A stretch of 64,000 nucleotides of DNA from Anas platyrhynchos (taxonomy: Eukaryota > Chordata > Aves > Anseriformes > Anatidae), in NCBI RefSeq assembly GCF_047663525.1, contig NC_092612.1, positions 591,501 to 655,500 of the forward strand, written 5' to 3'. This document shows, piece by piece, positions 12,101 to 27,902 of the stretch. Within the stretch, counting starts at the first letter, position 1. The number at the start of each line of letters is the position of its first letter. The notes below the pieces were generated by a model. The model did no database searches. It worked only from the letters and a program-made list of their open reading frames with translations, and had not been told where the DNA came from. A program made the translations under genes and the position numbers.

Positions 12101-14968
12101 CCCTCCCCAGAGGACAAGTGCGGGAAGCTGAGCTTGCGGCCGGCCAAGAGCATGGACTCGCTCAGCTCCGTGCCCTTCGGTGGAGAGGGTAAGGGAGGTG
12201 CCGTGGTGACACCAGGGCACGGTGACACCACTGTCCCCATCCTGCTGCCCTCCCATGGCTACGCGGAGGGGGCTGGGGGGGAGAAAATGGAGCTGAGGGG
12301 GGGGAAATGGGGCAAGGGGGGGATGGAGAGGGGAGAGATGGGGAACGGAGAGGGCAGGGATGGGGATGGGGAGGGCAGGATGGGGACGGACAGGACAGGG
12401 ATGGGACGGACGGGACGGGGATGGTGGAGAAGAAAAATGGGGATGGAGCTGATGAGGATGGTGACAGAGGGGCAGGGACGGTGCTGGACAGGGGACACGG
12501 ATGGGGACACAGGGGACAAGGATGGGGACAGAACAATCAGGGGAGGACGGGGCGGTGATGGACGAGCCGAGGGCCGTGGCCCCCGTCCTCTGGCTCGGCA
12601 CCAGCCCCTGTTTTGGGGAGCCCCGGGTCTGGGGGAGCCTGGCCCTGACTCCAGCCCCCCCCCGGGAGCAGAGGACCCCCGGCTCAGCACCACGCGCTCG
12701 GTGAAGCAGCCGCCGCAGCGCAGGGAGAGCTTCGACACCTGCCCCTCGCCGGGGCCAGCAGAGCCCTTCCCCGCGCTGCAGGAGAGCCCCGAGGAGAAGC
12801 CGAAGGCGCAGGAGGAGCTGCGGGGGGGCCCCGAAGCAGAGGGCGAGAGCGGAGCCAGGTCGGAGCCCAGCACCCCCAAACCGGGCCGGGCGGCACTGCT
12901 GGGGGCCGGGGGGGGCCGCTCACCCGCGGCCACCCGCAGCCGCGCCGAGAAGTGCGGGGGGGTGCACATCTCCGGGCCCTTCTCCGTCACCGTCCCCTTC
13001 CACATCACCTCCAACCTCTCCCGCCTGACGCGGGGGCAGCCGTGCCCGGCGCTGGGCTCCGCCAGCCCCCCGCCGCCCACCCACCGCAGCGCCGGGGAGC
13101 CCGCGGCCCCCGAAATCCCCACGGGTGAGATATTTGGGGATGGGACAGACCCGGTGACACCGGGGGGGGGTTTTGGGGAACCCCCCTGACCCTCAGGGTG
13201 TCTTCCAGGGGAGGCGAAGGCGGCGGAGGAGACGCGGCTGTCGCTGGAGCTGCGCGCCTCCTTCGCCTTCCTGGACAGCCAGGACGCGGGGCTGGAGCAC
13301 GGGGACGGGGACGGGGACGCGGCGGGACGGGTGCCACCCGGGGGCAGCGGCCTCGAGGACGGTGACGGGTTCCTGGCCCTCGAGGAGGGCATGGAGGGCG
13401 GCTTCATGAACGTGAGCCGGGGCCGGCGGCACCGCGAGGGGGGCGAGGGGGGCGAGGGAGGGGACAAACGGGATGGTGCTGGAGGGCATGGGGACAGGGA
13501 CAAGAGGGGACAGGATGGTGACAAGGGGATGGGGTGGTGCTGGGGGGCATTGGGATGGTGACAATGGGACAGGACGGTGCTGGGGAGGGCAGGGCAGTGG
13601 CAGGCTGGCTCTGGGGGCTGTGCCTCACCTTGCTGGGGGTCTCGGGCACGGCCGTCACCCCCTGTCCCCCCCCGTCCCCCCCAGCCCGGGGAGCCCCCCG
13701 CGGAGCAGCCGGGCAGTTACCTGTCCATCGAGGAGTGCATGGACGAGGAGCTCTTCTACATGGCGCCCAGCGGCTCCGAGCCCGAGGACGCGGCGGGGGA
13801 CAGCGACTCGGACATGTTCCTCAGCGCCCACGACGAGCTCAGCCCGCTGGCGGCCGAGCCCCCCGCCGGGCCGGGGGGGGTGGGCACGGGCACGGCCTGG
13901 GGGTCGCCGAGCCCCCCGGTGCCGCGGGACACGTCCCCATCGCCGGCGGGGGAAGAGGCTCCGGGTGCTGGGGAGCACGGAGGAGCCCCCCCCGGGGATG
14001 CGGAGGAGGGGGGGGCGTCAGGATGGCCCCTGGAGGAAGAAGAGGAGGAGCACAGGGGGGGCGGTGGGGAGGGGACCCCCGGTGGTGGCTGCAGCCTGGG
14101 GAGAACTGAGCCGAGCCCCCAAATGGGGCCAGGGGCCGAGGCAGGAGCGGAGCCGGCTCCCGGTGCCCCAGACGGGGAAGTGGAGGAGGATGGGGCCAGC
14201 ACTGAGCCCCCCACACCGGAGCAGCTGGGGCAGGGGTCCCATGCACCCCCCCCAGCCGAGGAGCCCCCCTCACAGCCCACCGATCCCCTGATCTCCGAGG
14301 CTCCCTCGGAGGCTCTGCACCCGCCGGGATCCAGCCCCGAGGAGGGCTCAAGCCCCCCCATAGCCCCCACCCCACAGCTGGAGGCTGCTGGGGGGGCCCA
14401 TCCCACCCCCGAGCCCCCCACCCCCGGCGGGGCCGTGCTGCGCCGCGATGGCAGCGCCCCGGTGCGCCTGGCCGCCCGCCTGGTGCGGGTGCAGCAGGCC
14501 CGCTCCGTGCCCGTGGTGCCGCCCAAGCCGCAGTTCGCCATCGTCCCCCCGGCCCTGCGGCCCAGGACCCTCCCGGCTGAGGGCCCTGACGCCGCCAGCC
14601 CCCCCCCAAAAACCGGGACGGCTCCCGGCAGCCCCGTTGGGGAGGGGGCCGCGGGGCGGCGGGCGGGGTGGCGGGAGGGGGGCAGCGTCTCCTTGGACGG
14701 TGCCGGCGGTGCGGCGGCCGAGCGGCAGCCGGTGCGGAGGATGCAGACGTACGGCGGCGAGGAGCAGGCGCCCGGTGCCGCCAAGGCGCTGCCGTTCCAG
14801 CGGGCCCCCCTGCGCCCCCGCCTGCTGCGGCCCCTCAGCTGCGTGGCCGCCCCCCAGGGCCCCCCTCAGCGCAGCCGCCCGGGCCCGGCGCAGGAGGAGG
14901 AGGCCGGGGAGGCCCGGGGCATCTCGAGGAGGCCGCTGGGCACCGAGGGGGTGACGGGAGAGCGCTGA
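9190..14968 (+). CDS. ARHGAP30: Rho GTPase-activating protein 30
   Basis: Activates GTP hydrolysis by Rho-family GTPases, controlling actin and adhesion. Exons: 9190-9298, 9787-9889, 10748-10892, 11008-11090, 11172-11279, 11380-11507, 11595-11733, 11919-12019, 12111-12188, 12672-13124, 13209-13411 and 13685-14968. All phases agree, giving 977 residues. Human is about 1,100, the difference lying in the low-complexity tail. The RhoGAP domain spans roughly residues 20-210. The arginine finger is Arg59 in GIYRLSGVSS, and the domain also shows SLCKAYFRELPNPLLTY and MHARNLAIVWAPNLLR. A basic stretch RKGSLKAKKWKSIFNLGRSS follows. The rest is Pro/Glu-rich and probably disordered, with a conserved patch SYLSIEECMDEELFY. 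The start gives MSLALKARQKARRKGG, slightly longer than human MKSRQKGKKKG. ARHGAP32/33 are unlikely because no PX or SH3 domain precedes the GAP domain. Confidence 0.93.
9890..10170 (+). repeat. G-rich tract at the start of ARHGAP30 intron 2
   Basis: Imperfect GGGGAGGGG and GGGATGGGGACGGG units follow the donor at 9889 directly. Many closely spaced G-runs make G-quadruplexes possible on the transcript strand. Non-coding. Confidence 0.5.
10170..10660 (+). repeat. ARHGAP30 intron 2 minisatellite (TCCCCAAATCCC type)
   Basis: Tandem units of about 35-45 bases, each with TGTCCCCAAATCCC, a variant of TATGTCCCTGTATTCC and often TGGCACCCCCATTG, repeated about ten times with drift. It precedes the exon at 10748. 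Confidence 0.75.
12190..12550 (+). repeat. ARHGAP30 intron 9 G-rich array (GGGGATGGGGACAG type)
   Basis: After the donor at 12188 the intron turns into imperfect GATGGGGACGGACAGGACAGG units. Same general family as the array at 18620-19040. Non-coding. Confidence 0.6.
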
Positions 14969-15034
14969 CGGGGAACTGGGGAGTGGGGGGGATAACGGGG
15001 GGGGGGGCAGGGGGGGCGAGCTGCCGTTAATAAA
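14969..15034 (+). terminator. ARHGAP30: ARHGAP30 3' UTR and polyadenylation signal
   Basis: The 3' UTR is unusually short. AATAAA lies at 15029-15034, only about 60 bases after the stop codon, in GCCGTTAATAAAGGCTCTGGG. The USF1 promoter region begins almost at once downstream. Confidence 0.8.
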
Positions 15035-15069
15035 GGCTCTGGGCTTCGTGATGGCTTCGTGTCCTGTGG

Positions 15070-15490
15070 TACAACATGGCGGCCACCGGGGTGGCTTCAT
15101 GGAGGGGGGGTTTGTGGGGGGGTGTGGGGTGATATCGCGGTGGGGAGTGGGGTGGGGGAGCCGGGGGGGTCGCCGCGGTTGGCACAGGGGTTGGATCGTG
15201 AGGGGGGGCTCCGGGAGAGGCGGGGGGGGCGCTGCCCGCTTCCAAGATGGCGCCGCCCTCAGCCAAGATGGCGGCGGGGGAGATGGGGGGGAAGCGCCGC
15301 GCTTCGCCGGCTAAGATGGCGCCGGGCGCGCCCTGAGATGGCGGCGGGGGGAGGGGGCGGGGAGGCTTTGCCCGGCTCCAAGATGGCGGCGGCGGCGGCA
15401 CAGAGAAGGGCGGCGGCGTCCCCGGCCCAAGATGGCGGCGGGGGCGGGGCGGGGCGCGCTTCCGCCCGGTTCCGCCATGGCGGCGGGGCG
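15070..15490 (+). promoter_or_regulatory. USF1: USF1 promoter with an array of YY1-type motifs
   Basis: CpG-rich sequence with repeated AAGATGGCG on the + strand at about 15244, 15265, 15313, 15380 and 15429, plus a GAGATGGCG variant at 15335. ACATGGCGG occurs near 15073 and a palindromic CCGCCATGGCGG at 15473. AAGATGGCGGC is the classic YY1 site, often found just downstream of TATA-less transcription starts. The cluster lies immediately before the predicted first USF1 exon. The motifs are seen; YY1 binding is inferred. Confidence 0.6.
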
Positions 15491-15546
15491 GCGCCGTGCG
15501 CATGTGCGGGGCTCCATGGCGAGACAAGGGGCCGAGCGCGCTCAGG
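15440..15546 (+). other. USF1: USF1 first (non-coding) exon, start uncertain
   Basis: A strong donor, CTCAGG|GTAAGC, ends this segment at 15546. The next exon would begin at 17091 after TTCCAG and carries the start codon. Human USF1 also has a non-coding first exon. The 5' limit is a guess from the end of the motif array. Confidence 0.5.
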
Positions 15547-15549
15547 GTA

Positions 15550-16480
15550 AGCCCCGGGCCCCGCCGGGCCCCCCCCCGCCCCCCAGCCCCGGGGTCGGCC
15601 CCCCCCGCCGCCCTGCTCCCCCCCGGGCCGCCCCCGGCCCCCCCCGGGCCGCCTCCGCCCCCCCCCCCCGCTCCCCTCCTCCTCCCCCCCCCTCCCTCCC
15701 GTTCCCGTTCCCCGCCCGGTCTCGACCCCCCCCCGCTGCCCCCCCCCGGTTGTCACCCCCTGTTCCCCCCCCCCGGCCAGGCCCTCCCCCGGTGCCCCCC
15801 GGTGCCCCCCCCCGGGCCTGTCACGGCGCCCCCTGACAGCCCCGGCCCCCCCCCGCCCTCTGCCCCCCCCCCCCCGGTTGCCCCTTGCCCCCCCCCCAAA
15901 TTGTCACCGCCCCCCCCAAATTTGTCACCCCCCCCATCCTGTCACCGCCCCCCCCAAGCTGTCACCCCCACCCAATCTTGTCACCCCCCCACAATTGTCA
16001 CCCCTCCCCCCGAAAATTGTCCCCCCCCCCCAAACTTGTCACCCCCCCCAATGTCTCCCCCCCCTCCCCATGGAGTCCCGGGGGGGTCCCTTTGCTTTGG
16101 GGGGGTCGCATTCGATCGGCCCCAAAGGGCCCATTTTTGGGGTGCCCCCCCTGCTTGTGGCCTTGGCCCCGAAGTCACCCCAAAACCCGAGGGGGGGGTG
16201 GAGGGGAGGGGACACACGGCGGGGGGGGGCGCTGCCACCCCCCCCCCCCCCCAAGTGACACCCCTGGGATGTGAAACGGGGCCACCCCAAAACGGAGCCG
16301 CCCCCGGGGACACCCCCGGGAAGTGACATGGGGGGGGGGGAGGTGACATGGGGAGGGGGGTGGAGGGGACCCGGGGCTGTTTTGGGGGCTCTTCTGCCCC
16401 CCCCCAAGCCCCCCCCGGGCTGTCCCCAGGCTGGAGCCGACCCTGTCACCTCCCTGGGGGGGGGTGGCGGCTGTGATGGG
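15550..16480 (+). repeat. USF1 intron 1 poly-C and TTGTCACCCCC array
   Basis: A cytosine-dominated intron. Between about 15895 and 16065 a unit of roughly 20-25 bases, AATTGTCACC followed by a C-run, is repeated seven or eight times. Elsewhere there are long C and G runs but no exon. Confidence 0.6.
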
Positions 16481-16569
16481 GGGGGACAGGGCTGGGGATG
16501 GGGGGGGGCTGTGGTCACCGTTCGGTGGCACCGAGGGGCAGGGGGGAGGTTTGGATGTGTCGGGGGGGC

Positions 16570-17085
16570 TCTGGGGCTGTGTCCCCACGGGCCCTGTCCT
16601 GTGTCCCCCCCTCCCCCTGTCCCTATGTCCCCATCCCTGTGTCCCCATGTGCCCCATCCCCTGCCCCACGTCCCCTCTCTGTGTCCCCCCTCCATGTCCC
16701 CCATTGCCGTGTCCCCATGTCCCCTTGTCCTATGTCCCCCCCAATCCCCGTGTCCCCGTGTCCCCATCCCTGTGTCCCCACATGCCCCTATCCCCACATC
16801 CCCTTATCCTATGCTCCTGTCTCTGTCCCCAAATTCCCTTGTCCTGTGTCCCCATGTCCCCTGTCCCCATCCCCATTTCCCCCATCCCTGTCCCCGCGTC
16901 CCCATCCCCATTCCCTTCTCACCATGCCCCTGTCCCCATGTCCCCATCTCCCTGTCCCCCTGTCAATGTCCCCCTGTCCCCCCCATCCCTGTCCCCGTCC
17001 CCATGTCGTGTTCTCCCTGTCCCCATGTCCCCCCTGTCCCTGTCCCCCTGTCCCTTTGTCCCCGTCCCCATTCCCCCGTCCCGGT
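16570..17085 (+). repeat. USF1 intron 1 array (GTCCCCATGTCCCC type)
   Basis: About 500 bases of CCTGTCCCCATGTCCCC-like units run up to the acceptor at 17090, giving exon 2 a very long pyrimidine tract. Non-coding. Confidence 0.65.
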
Positions 17086-17161
17086 TCCAGGCTGACCCCC
17101 CCCCGGCGCTGAGCCGCACCCCCAGCAGCCGCCGCCCTCTGATGCCCGGCGCAGCGGAGCG

Positions 17162-20100
17162 ATGAAGGGGTGAGTGCCCCCCCCAGGGGGTAAAATCCCA
17201 AATCGGGGCAGGGCGGGGGGGGCTCTGCGGTGACCCCAAAACGCCACCCGTGTCCCCACAGGCAGCAGAAAGCAGCCGAGACGGAAGAGGGCACGGTGCA
17301 AATCCAGGAAGGTGAGGAGGGGGGGGGGGCTTCTCTGTCTGAGGGGGGGGTGCAGGGGTCCCGGGGGGGGCCGGCTGCGGGGTCCCCGCCCCGCTATGGC
17401 CCCCCCCCCGCCACCTTCCCGCCCCAAGGTGCAGTGGCCACGGGCGAGGACCCCACCAGCGTGGCCATCGCCAGCATCCAGTCGGCCGCCACCTTCCCCG
17501 ACCCCAACATCAAGTATGTGTTCCGCACAGAGAACGGCGGCACGCAGGTAGGGGGGGGGCAAAATGGGGGGCTGGGGGGGCGGGGGGGGCACCGGGACCC
17601 CTCTGTGGGGCAGCTGGGGGGAGAGGGGTTGGGTTTGGGGGGATACAGGCATGGGGGGGGTGTGGGGTCCCCCCATGGGGGAGCGGGGGGAGAGGGGTTG
17701 GGTTTTGGGGGGAAATGGGGTCGTGGGGGGGGCATGGGGACCCCTCTTTGGGGCAGCTGGGGCAAGAAGGGTCGGATTTTGGGGAAAATGGGGAAATGGG
17801 GGGGACATGGGGTGTCCTCAATGGGGCAGCTGGGAGGAGAGGGGCTGGGTTTTTGGGGAAAATGGGCACATAGGGACATGGGGGGGTTGTGGTGTCCCCC
17901 CATGGGGCAGCAGGGAGGAGAGGCGTCGGGTTTTGGGGGAAAACAGGGAAGTGGGGGGGACATGGTGACCCCTTTTTGGGGCAGCCGGGAGGAGAGGGGC
18001 TGGATTTGGGGGAAGATGGGGACATGGGGGGCACAGTGACCCCTTTTTGGGACAGCGGGGAGCAGACGGGCTGGATTTGGGGTGGGGGGAGCGGGGGGAG
18101 CGGCGTCCCTGGGTGCTGCTCCCCGGCACATGGCGGGGCTGAGCTGGTGCCGTGCGTCCCGTCCCCTCCTGTCCCGTCCCCTCCTGTCCCCTCCCGTCCC
18201 CTCCTGTCCCCATCCCCCCCCCGCCCCGCAGGTGATGTACCGGGTGATCCAGGTGGCGGACGGGCAGCTGGACGGGCAGACCGAGGGCACCAGCGCCATC
18301 AGCGGCTACCCCGCGGCGCAGTCCATGACCCAGGTGGGCGCCGCGCTGGGGGGCGGGTGGGCTGGGGGCGACCCCGGGGGGGGACACACGGCTGTCACCG
18401 TCCCCGTGTCCCCCCCCCCCCAGGCCGTCATCCAGGGCGCCTTCACCAGCGAGGATGCGGTGGAGACGGAGGCGGCGGCCACGGAGACGCACTACACCTA
18501 CTTCCCCACCGCCGCCGTGGCCGACAGCGGCACCTCCGCCGGTGCTGGCACCACCGCCACCGCCGTGGTCACCACGCAGAACTCGGAGGCGCTGCTGGGG
18601 CAGCCCACGCCCACGGGTAGGGGACCGGGGGGGGACAGGGGATGGGGAGGGGGACAGGGATGGGGGAAAAGGGACAGGGATGGGGACGGGGATGGGGATG
18701 GGGACGGGGGAAAAGGGACAGGGATGGCGTTGGGGACAGGGACAGTGATGGGGATGGGGACAGGGGGTGGAGATGGGGGAAAAGGGACAGGGATGGGGAT
18801 GGGGACAGGGGACAGGGGACAGGGAGGGGAGGAGACTGAAGGTGGCTGTGGGGATGGGGATGAAAATGGGGATGAAAATGGGGAGGATGGGGACGATACG
18901 GAGAATGTGGATGGCAGCAGGGACAAAGTTCGGGTCAGGGATGGGGTCAGGGATGAAAATGGGGATGAAGATGGGCAGGAGGATGGGGACAAAAAGGGGA
19001 ATTTGGGTGACAGTGGGGACAAAGTTGGGGACAGGGATGGGGACGGGGCAGCTGCCAGCCCCCGCTGGGGGTGTCGCAGCCACGGCCCCTTTTTGGGATT
19101 CCCCGCGCTCCCCCCCTGACCCCGTCTCTCTCGTTTGGGGCCGTTCAGGGCAATTCTTCGTGATGATGTCACCGCAGGAGGTGCTGCAGGGGGGGGCTCA
19201 GCGCTCCATCGCCCCCCGCGCCCACCCCTACTCCCCGTGAGTACCGGCGGGCGGCGGGGGGGGGGCTCGGCGGCAACGTGCGGCCCCCCCCACCAGCACC
19301 AACCCCTCTGCTCCCCCCCCCCAGGAAGGCAGAGGCGCCGCGGGCCACCCGGGACGAGAAGCGCCGGGCGCAGCACAATGAAGGTACCGGGGGGCTTGGG
19401 GGGGCTGGGGGGGTCCGGGGGGGGCTGCGGCATCCCCCTGGGGCTCGGGACCCCCAGGGCAGTTAGGGGCAGAGCTCTGATGGGAGCCCTGTGCACCCCC
19501 CCCCCGGGAGGCAGGAGGGGAGCAGGGAGAATCCCTGGCAGGCTCTGTGCTTTGGGGGGGGGGGGTCCCAGCGCTGCCCCCAGTGAGGGGTCTCGGGGTG
19601 GGGGTGGGCTCTGACGCCCCCCCCCTCCCCTCGCAGTGGAGCGCCGGCGCCGGGACAAAATCAACAACTGGATCGTGCAGCTCTCCAAAATCATCCCCGA
19701 CTGCTCCATGGAGAACACCAAGTCGGGGCAGGTAGGGGGCTGGGGGGGGGGTGCGAAGGGGCTGGGGGGGGCACAAAGGGGCCAGGGGGGGCACAAAGGG
19801 GCTGGGGGGGCACAAAAGGGACAGTGGGGTGGGGGTGGCGGGGCAGGGATCGGGGTCCCGCATCCCTCGGGGGTGCCCTGGCTGTGGGGTGGGAGCCGGG
19901 AGCGGGTCTCAGTGCCCCCTGGGGGGGTCCCGGTGTCCCCCCCAGGGGATTTTCGGGTCCCCCTGTAACACCTCGTGTCCCCCCCCCCCAGAGCAAAGGG
20001 GGGATCCTGTCCAAGGCCTGCGACTACATCCAGGAGCTGCGGCAGAGCAACCACCGCCTGTCCGAGGAGCTGCAGGGCCTGGACCAGCTCCAGATGGACA

Positions 20101-20290
20101 ACGAGGTCTTGCGGCAGCAGGTGGGTGCCGGGGGGGGGCCGGGGGGGTCCGGGGGGGTCCCCTGCACCCTGCCTCACCCCCGTGCCCCCCCCCGTGGCAG
20201 GTAGAGGAGCTGAAGAGCAAGAACCTGATCCTGCGCACGCAGCTGCGGCAGCACGGCGTGGAGATCGTCATCAAGAACGACAGCCACTGA
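17162..20290 (+). CDS. USF1: Upstream stimulatory factor 1
   Basis: Nuclear bHLH-leucine-zipper transcription factor that binds CACGTG E-boxes as a homodimer or with USF2. Exons 17162-17169 (within 17091-17169), 17262-17311, 17429-17547, 18232-18333, 18424-18616, 19149-19236, 19325-19383, 19637-19731, 19992-20120 and 20201-20290 join in phase to 310 residues, the same length as human. The activation region contains EDPTSVAIASIQSAATFPDP and the USF-specific region QFFVMMSPQEVLQGG. The basic region KRRAQHNEVERRRRDKIN is split by the intron at 19383. Helix 2 follows, then a zipper with ELRQSNHRLSEELQGL. The end IVIKNDSH matches human IKNDSN. One extra Thr appears in ENGGTQVMYRV relative to human. 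One exon uses the acceptor AAG at 17428 rather than CAG. Confidence 0.95.
17590..18090 (+). repeat. USF1 intron minisatellite, 70-79 base unit, about 7 copies
   Basis: Seven copies of a long unit can be aligned by the anchor GGGGCAGCTGGGAGGAGAGG (or variants) at about 17607, 17681, 17751, 17823, 17903, 17978 and 18048, followed each time by GGGTTTTGGGGGAAAATGGGG and GGGGACATGGGG. The copies differ by a few percent to perhaps twenty percent. It lies between exons 17429-17547 and 18232-18333. Confidence 0.8.
18620..19040 (+). repeat. USF1 intron array (GGGGATGGGGACAGGG type)
   Basis: Imperfect G/A-rich units, first GGGATGGGGACGG then GATGAAAATGGGGA, fill most of the intron between exons 18424-18616 and 19149-19236. 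Closely spaced G-tracts suggest G-quadruplex potential. Confidence 0.65.
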
Positions 20291-20840
20291 CTCAGGGGGG
20301 GCCGGCGGCCACCGGCAGCCCCCCCGCGGCCGCCTCCCGCGCTCCAAAGCGCCTCCCTGCCCCCCCCCCGCCCGGTGTGACATGAGGAGCCCCCCCCCCC
20401 GTCCCCATCCCCCCCGTTTGGTTTGTGCCCCCCCCCCCATTCTCACGTCCCCCCCCACGCTTCGTGCTCACGCTCTCGGCCAGGCGGGCGCCGGCCCCGC
20501 TGCCCCCCCCCAGCACTGCCTGGACCCCCCCCCTCCTGTGCCCCCCCCTCTCCGGGTGTCACCCCCACCCCTCATTTGTCCCCCCCCTCCCCCCGGGTGT
20601 CGCCCCCCCGGGTGTCACCTCTCCTGGGGGCTCCGGTGGCTCTCGCCCCCTCCCCAAATTTCCCCCCCCCCCCCCCTCCCCGGGGTCCCCACTGGGGTGC
20701 GGGGTCCCTGGTGCCGCGGCCCCCCCCGTTCCTCTTCCTGTCCTCCCCCCCCCCCCCGCCTGCTGCAGCTGGCCCGGCCCGGCAGGCCCAGACTTTTTTT
20801 TAAAAACTCTCTGAATTTAAAAAAAGCGAAAATAAATAAA
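20291..20840 (+). terminator. USF1: USF1 3' UTR and overlapping polyadenylation signals
   Basis: A cytosine-rich 3' UTR ends with a sharp switch to AT-rich sequence. Two overlapping AATAAA hexamers lie at 20831-20836 and 20835-20840, within GCGAAAATAAATAAAAATAG. USF1 mRNA would thus have a 3' UTR of about 550 bases. Confidence 0.8.
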
Positions 20841-20849
20841 AATAGTGAT

Positions 20850-21120
20850 TTGTTTTTCCAGGCCCTCACCTTTATTCCCCTGCTCCCCCCCATAGCACCC
20901 AAGGGACCCCCCCGGTCCTCCCCAGCCCCCCACTGTGCCCCCCCCAGCTCTGTGCTGCCCCTTTGACCCCCCCCATGTCCCCCTCAGGGCCGTGCCCCAC
21001 CAGTCCCACTGTGTCCCCCCCTCATGGCCCACCACGACCCCCCCAAACCTTTTTCCCCCCTCCCCAGCGTGTCCTCCCCCCCTCCTGTCCCCTCCCCAGT
21101 GATTTGGGGTCACTGATGGC
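20850..21120. other. USF1-F11R intergenic sequence, nothing recognised
   Basis: Cytosine-rich sequence without a supportable exon. TSTD1, which lies between USF1 and F11R in human, was looked for by its expected rhodanese-like translation and not found here or in the following repeat. Confidence 0.5.
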
Positions 21121-21420
21121 ACCGTGCTGTGACGTCACCGTGTGTCACGATGTCACTGTTGTGATGTCACTGCGTGCTGTGATGTCATCACGTCCTGGTG
21201 TCACTCTATCATGTCACTGTGTCGTGACATCAGTGCTGTGACGTCATCGTGCTGTGACACCAGTGTCGTGATGTCACCGTGTGTCACGATGTCACTGTGT
21301 CATGTCGCTGTGTCGTGATGTCACCAGGCTGTGATGTCACCGTGATGTCACCGTGTGCCGTGTCACTGGGCCCTGATGTCCCCGCACCATGACATCACGG
21401 CATGACAACACTGTGCTGGC
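21121..21420 (+). repeat. Tandem repeat rich in CRE-like TGACGTCA / TGATGTCA
   Basis: About 300 bases of a short unit resembling GTGCTGTGATGTCACCGTGTGTCAC. Two copies contain the exact CRE palindrome TGACGTCA (21130-21137 and 21239-21246) and about eight contain TGATGTCA. It lies between the USF1 polyA site and the F11R promoter. CREB/ATF factors bind TGACGTCA; binding here is not shown. Confidence 0.75.
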
Positions 21421-21424
21421 AGCA

Positions 21425-21510
21425 GGGGCTGTACTGGGGGCACTGGGAGCACTGGGGACACTGGAGATACCGGGGGCACTGGGGATACTGGGAGCACTGG
21501 GAGGCCCCCG
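21425..21510 (+). repeat. ACTGGGAGC decamer-type repeat
   Basis: A short run of units such as GGGGGCACTGGGAGCACT and ACTGGAGATACCGG. The same ACTGGGA-based family is seen at 39990-40025, 40330-41000, 41290-41400 and 52510-52960, on the same strand each time. Confidence 0.7.
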
Positions 21511-21589
21511 GGGCTGAGGCGGCTGCAGGCCCCGTCACCATGGCAACGGCCGGGCCCCTCCCGGCAGCCCCCAGGCGGGGCGCGCAGCG

Positions 21590-27234
<5,645 letters not shown>

Positions 27235-27707
27235 GCGCCCTCCCGTGCCGCGAGCTGTTGTAAATGTTTTCTAATTGCTGTACCTGTGATTTTTAACTAT
27301 TTTTTTTGTTTGTTTTGTTTTTTTAAGTGCAAACTGCTCCCTTTTTGTCTGTCCCTACCCCCTTGATTTTATTTTTGGAGGGGTAGTGCCCTTTCTCCCC
27401 CAATCTCACCCTCTCCAACCAGTGCCTTGAGGCCCCGGGGTCCCAGCGGGGTCCTGTGCCTTGTCCCCAGGCGGGGGCACAGCGGCTGCTCAGGGACAGC
27501 GCCGCGTTCTCGGGGGGGCCGTGGCCGTGGGGTGGTGCTGGGGACGGAGCCCCCTGTCCCAGGGTCTATCCTGGGGGTCAGGGGTGGGAGCGCATCTCCC
27601 AGCGCCAGTCCCAGCTGCCCACTGGTGCCAGTTTCCCCCCCGTACTGGGGGCCGTTCTCTTGTAACCACCCGTGCGATGATGTCGGCGGGGGAAAACCAT
27701 CAATAAA
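27235..27707 (+). terminator. F11R: F11R 3' UTR and polyadenylation signal
   Basis: The 3' UTR begins with an AT-richer stretch containing TTTTTTTTGTTTGTTTTG and ends at AATAAA, 27702-27707, in CATCAATAAACCTCC. The KCNJ10 polyA signal on the other strand lies only about 200 bases further on. Confidence 0.85.
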
Positions 27708-27902
27708 CCTCCTGTGTTTCTGTACCGAGTGCTCGCAGCCTTCCTGGGGACGGTGACACCACCGGGGCTGAGCCCCGAGCAGGGGGGGACCGCTCGTGGC
27801 ACGGGGGGGGGGGACCCCGTGTGGGACCCCTGGGCACGGGGACGTCTCGGCATCGCTGTGGGCGCGCGGGCAGAGCCCTTTCTGCCTGTCAATAATAGAA
27901 CT

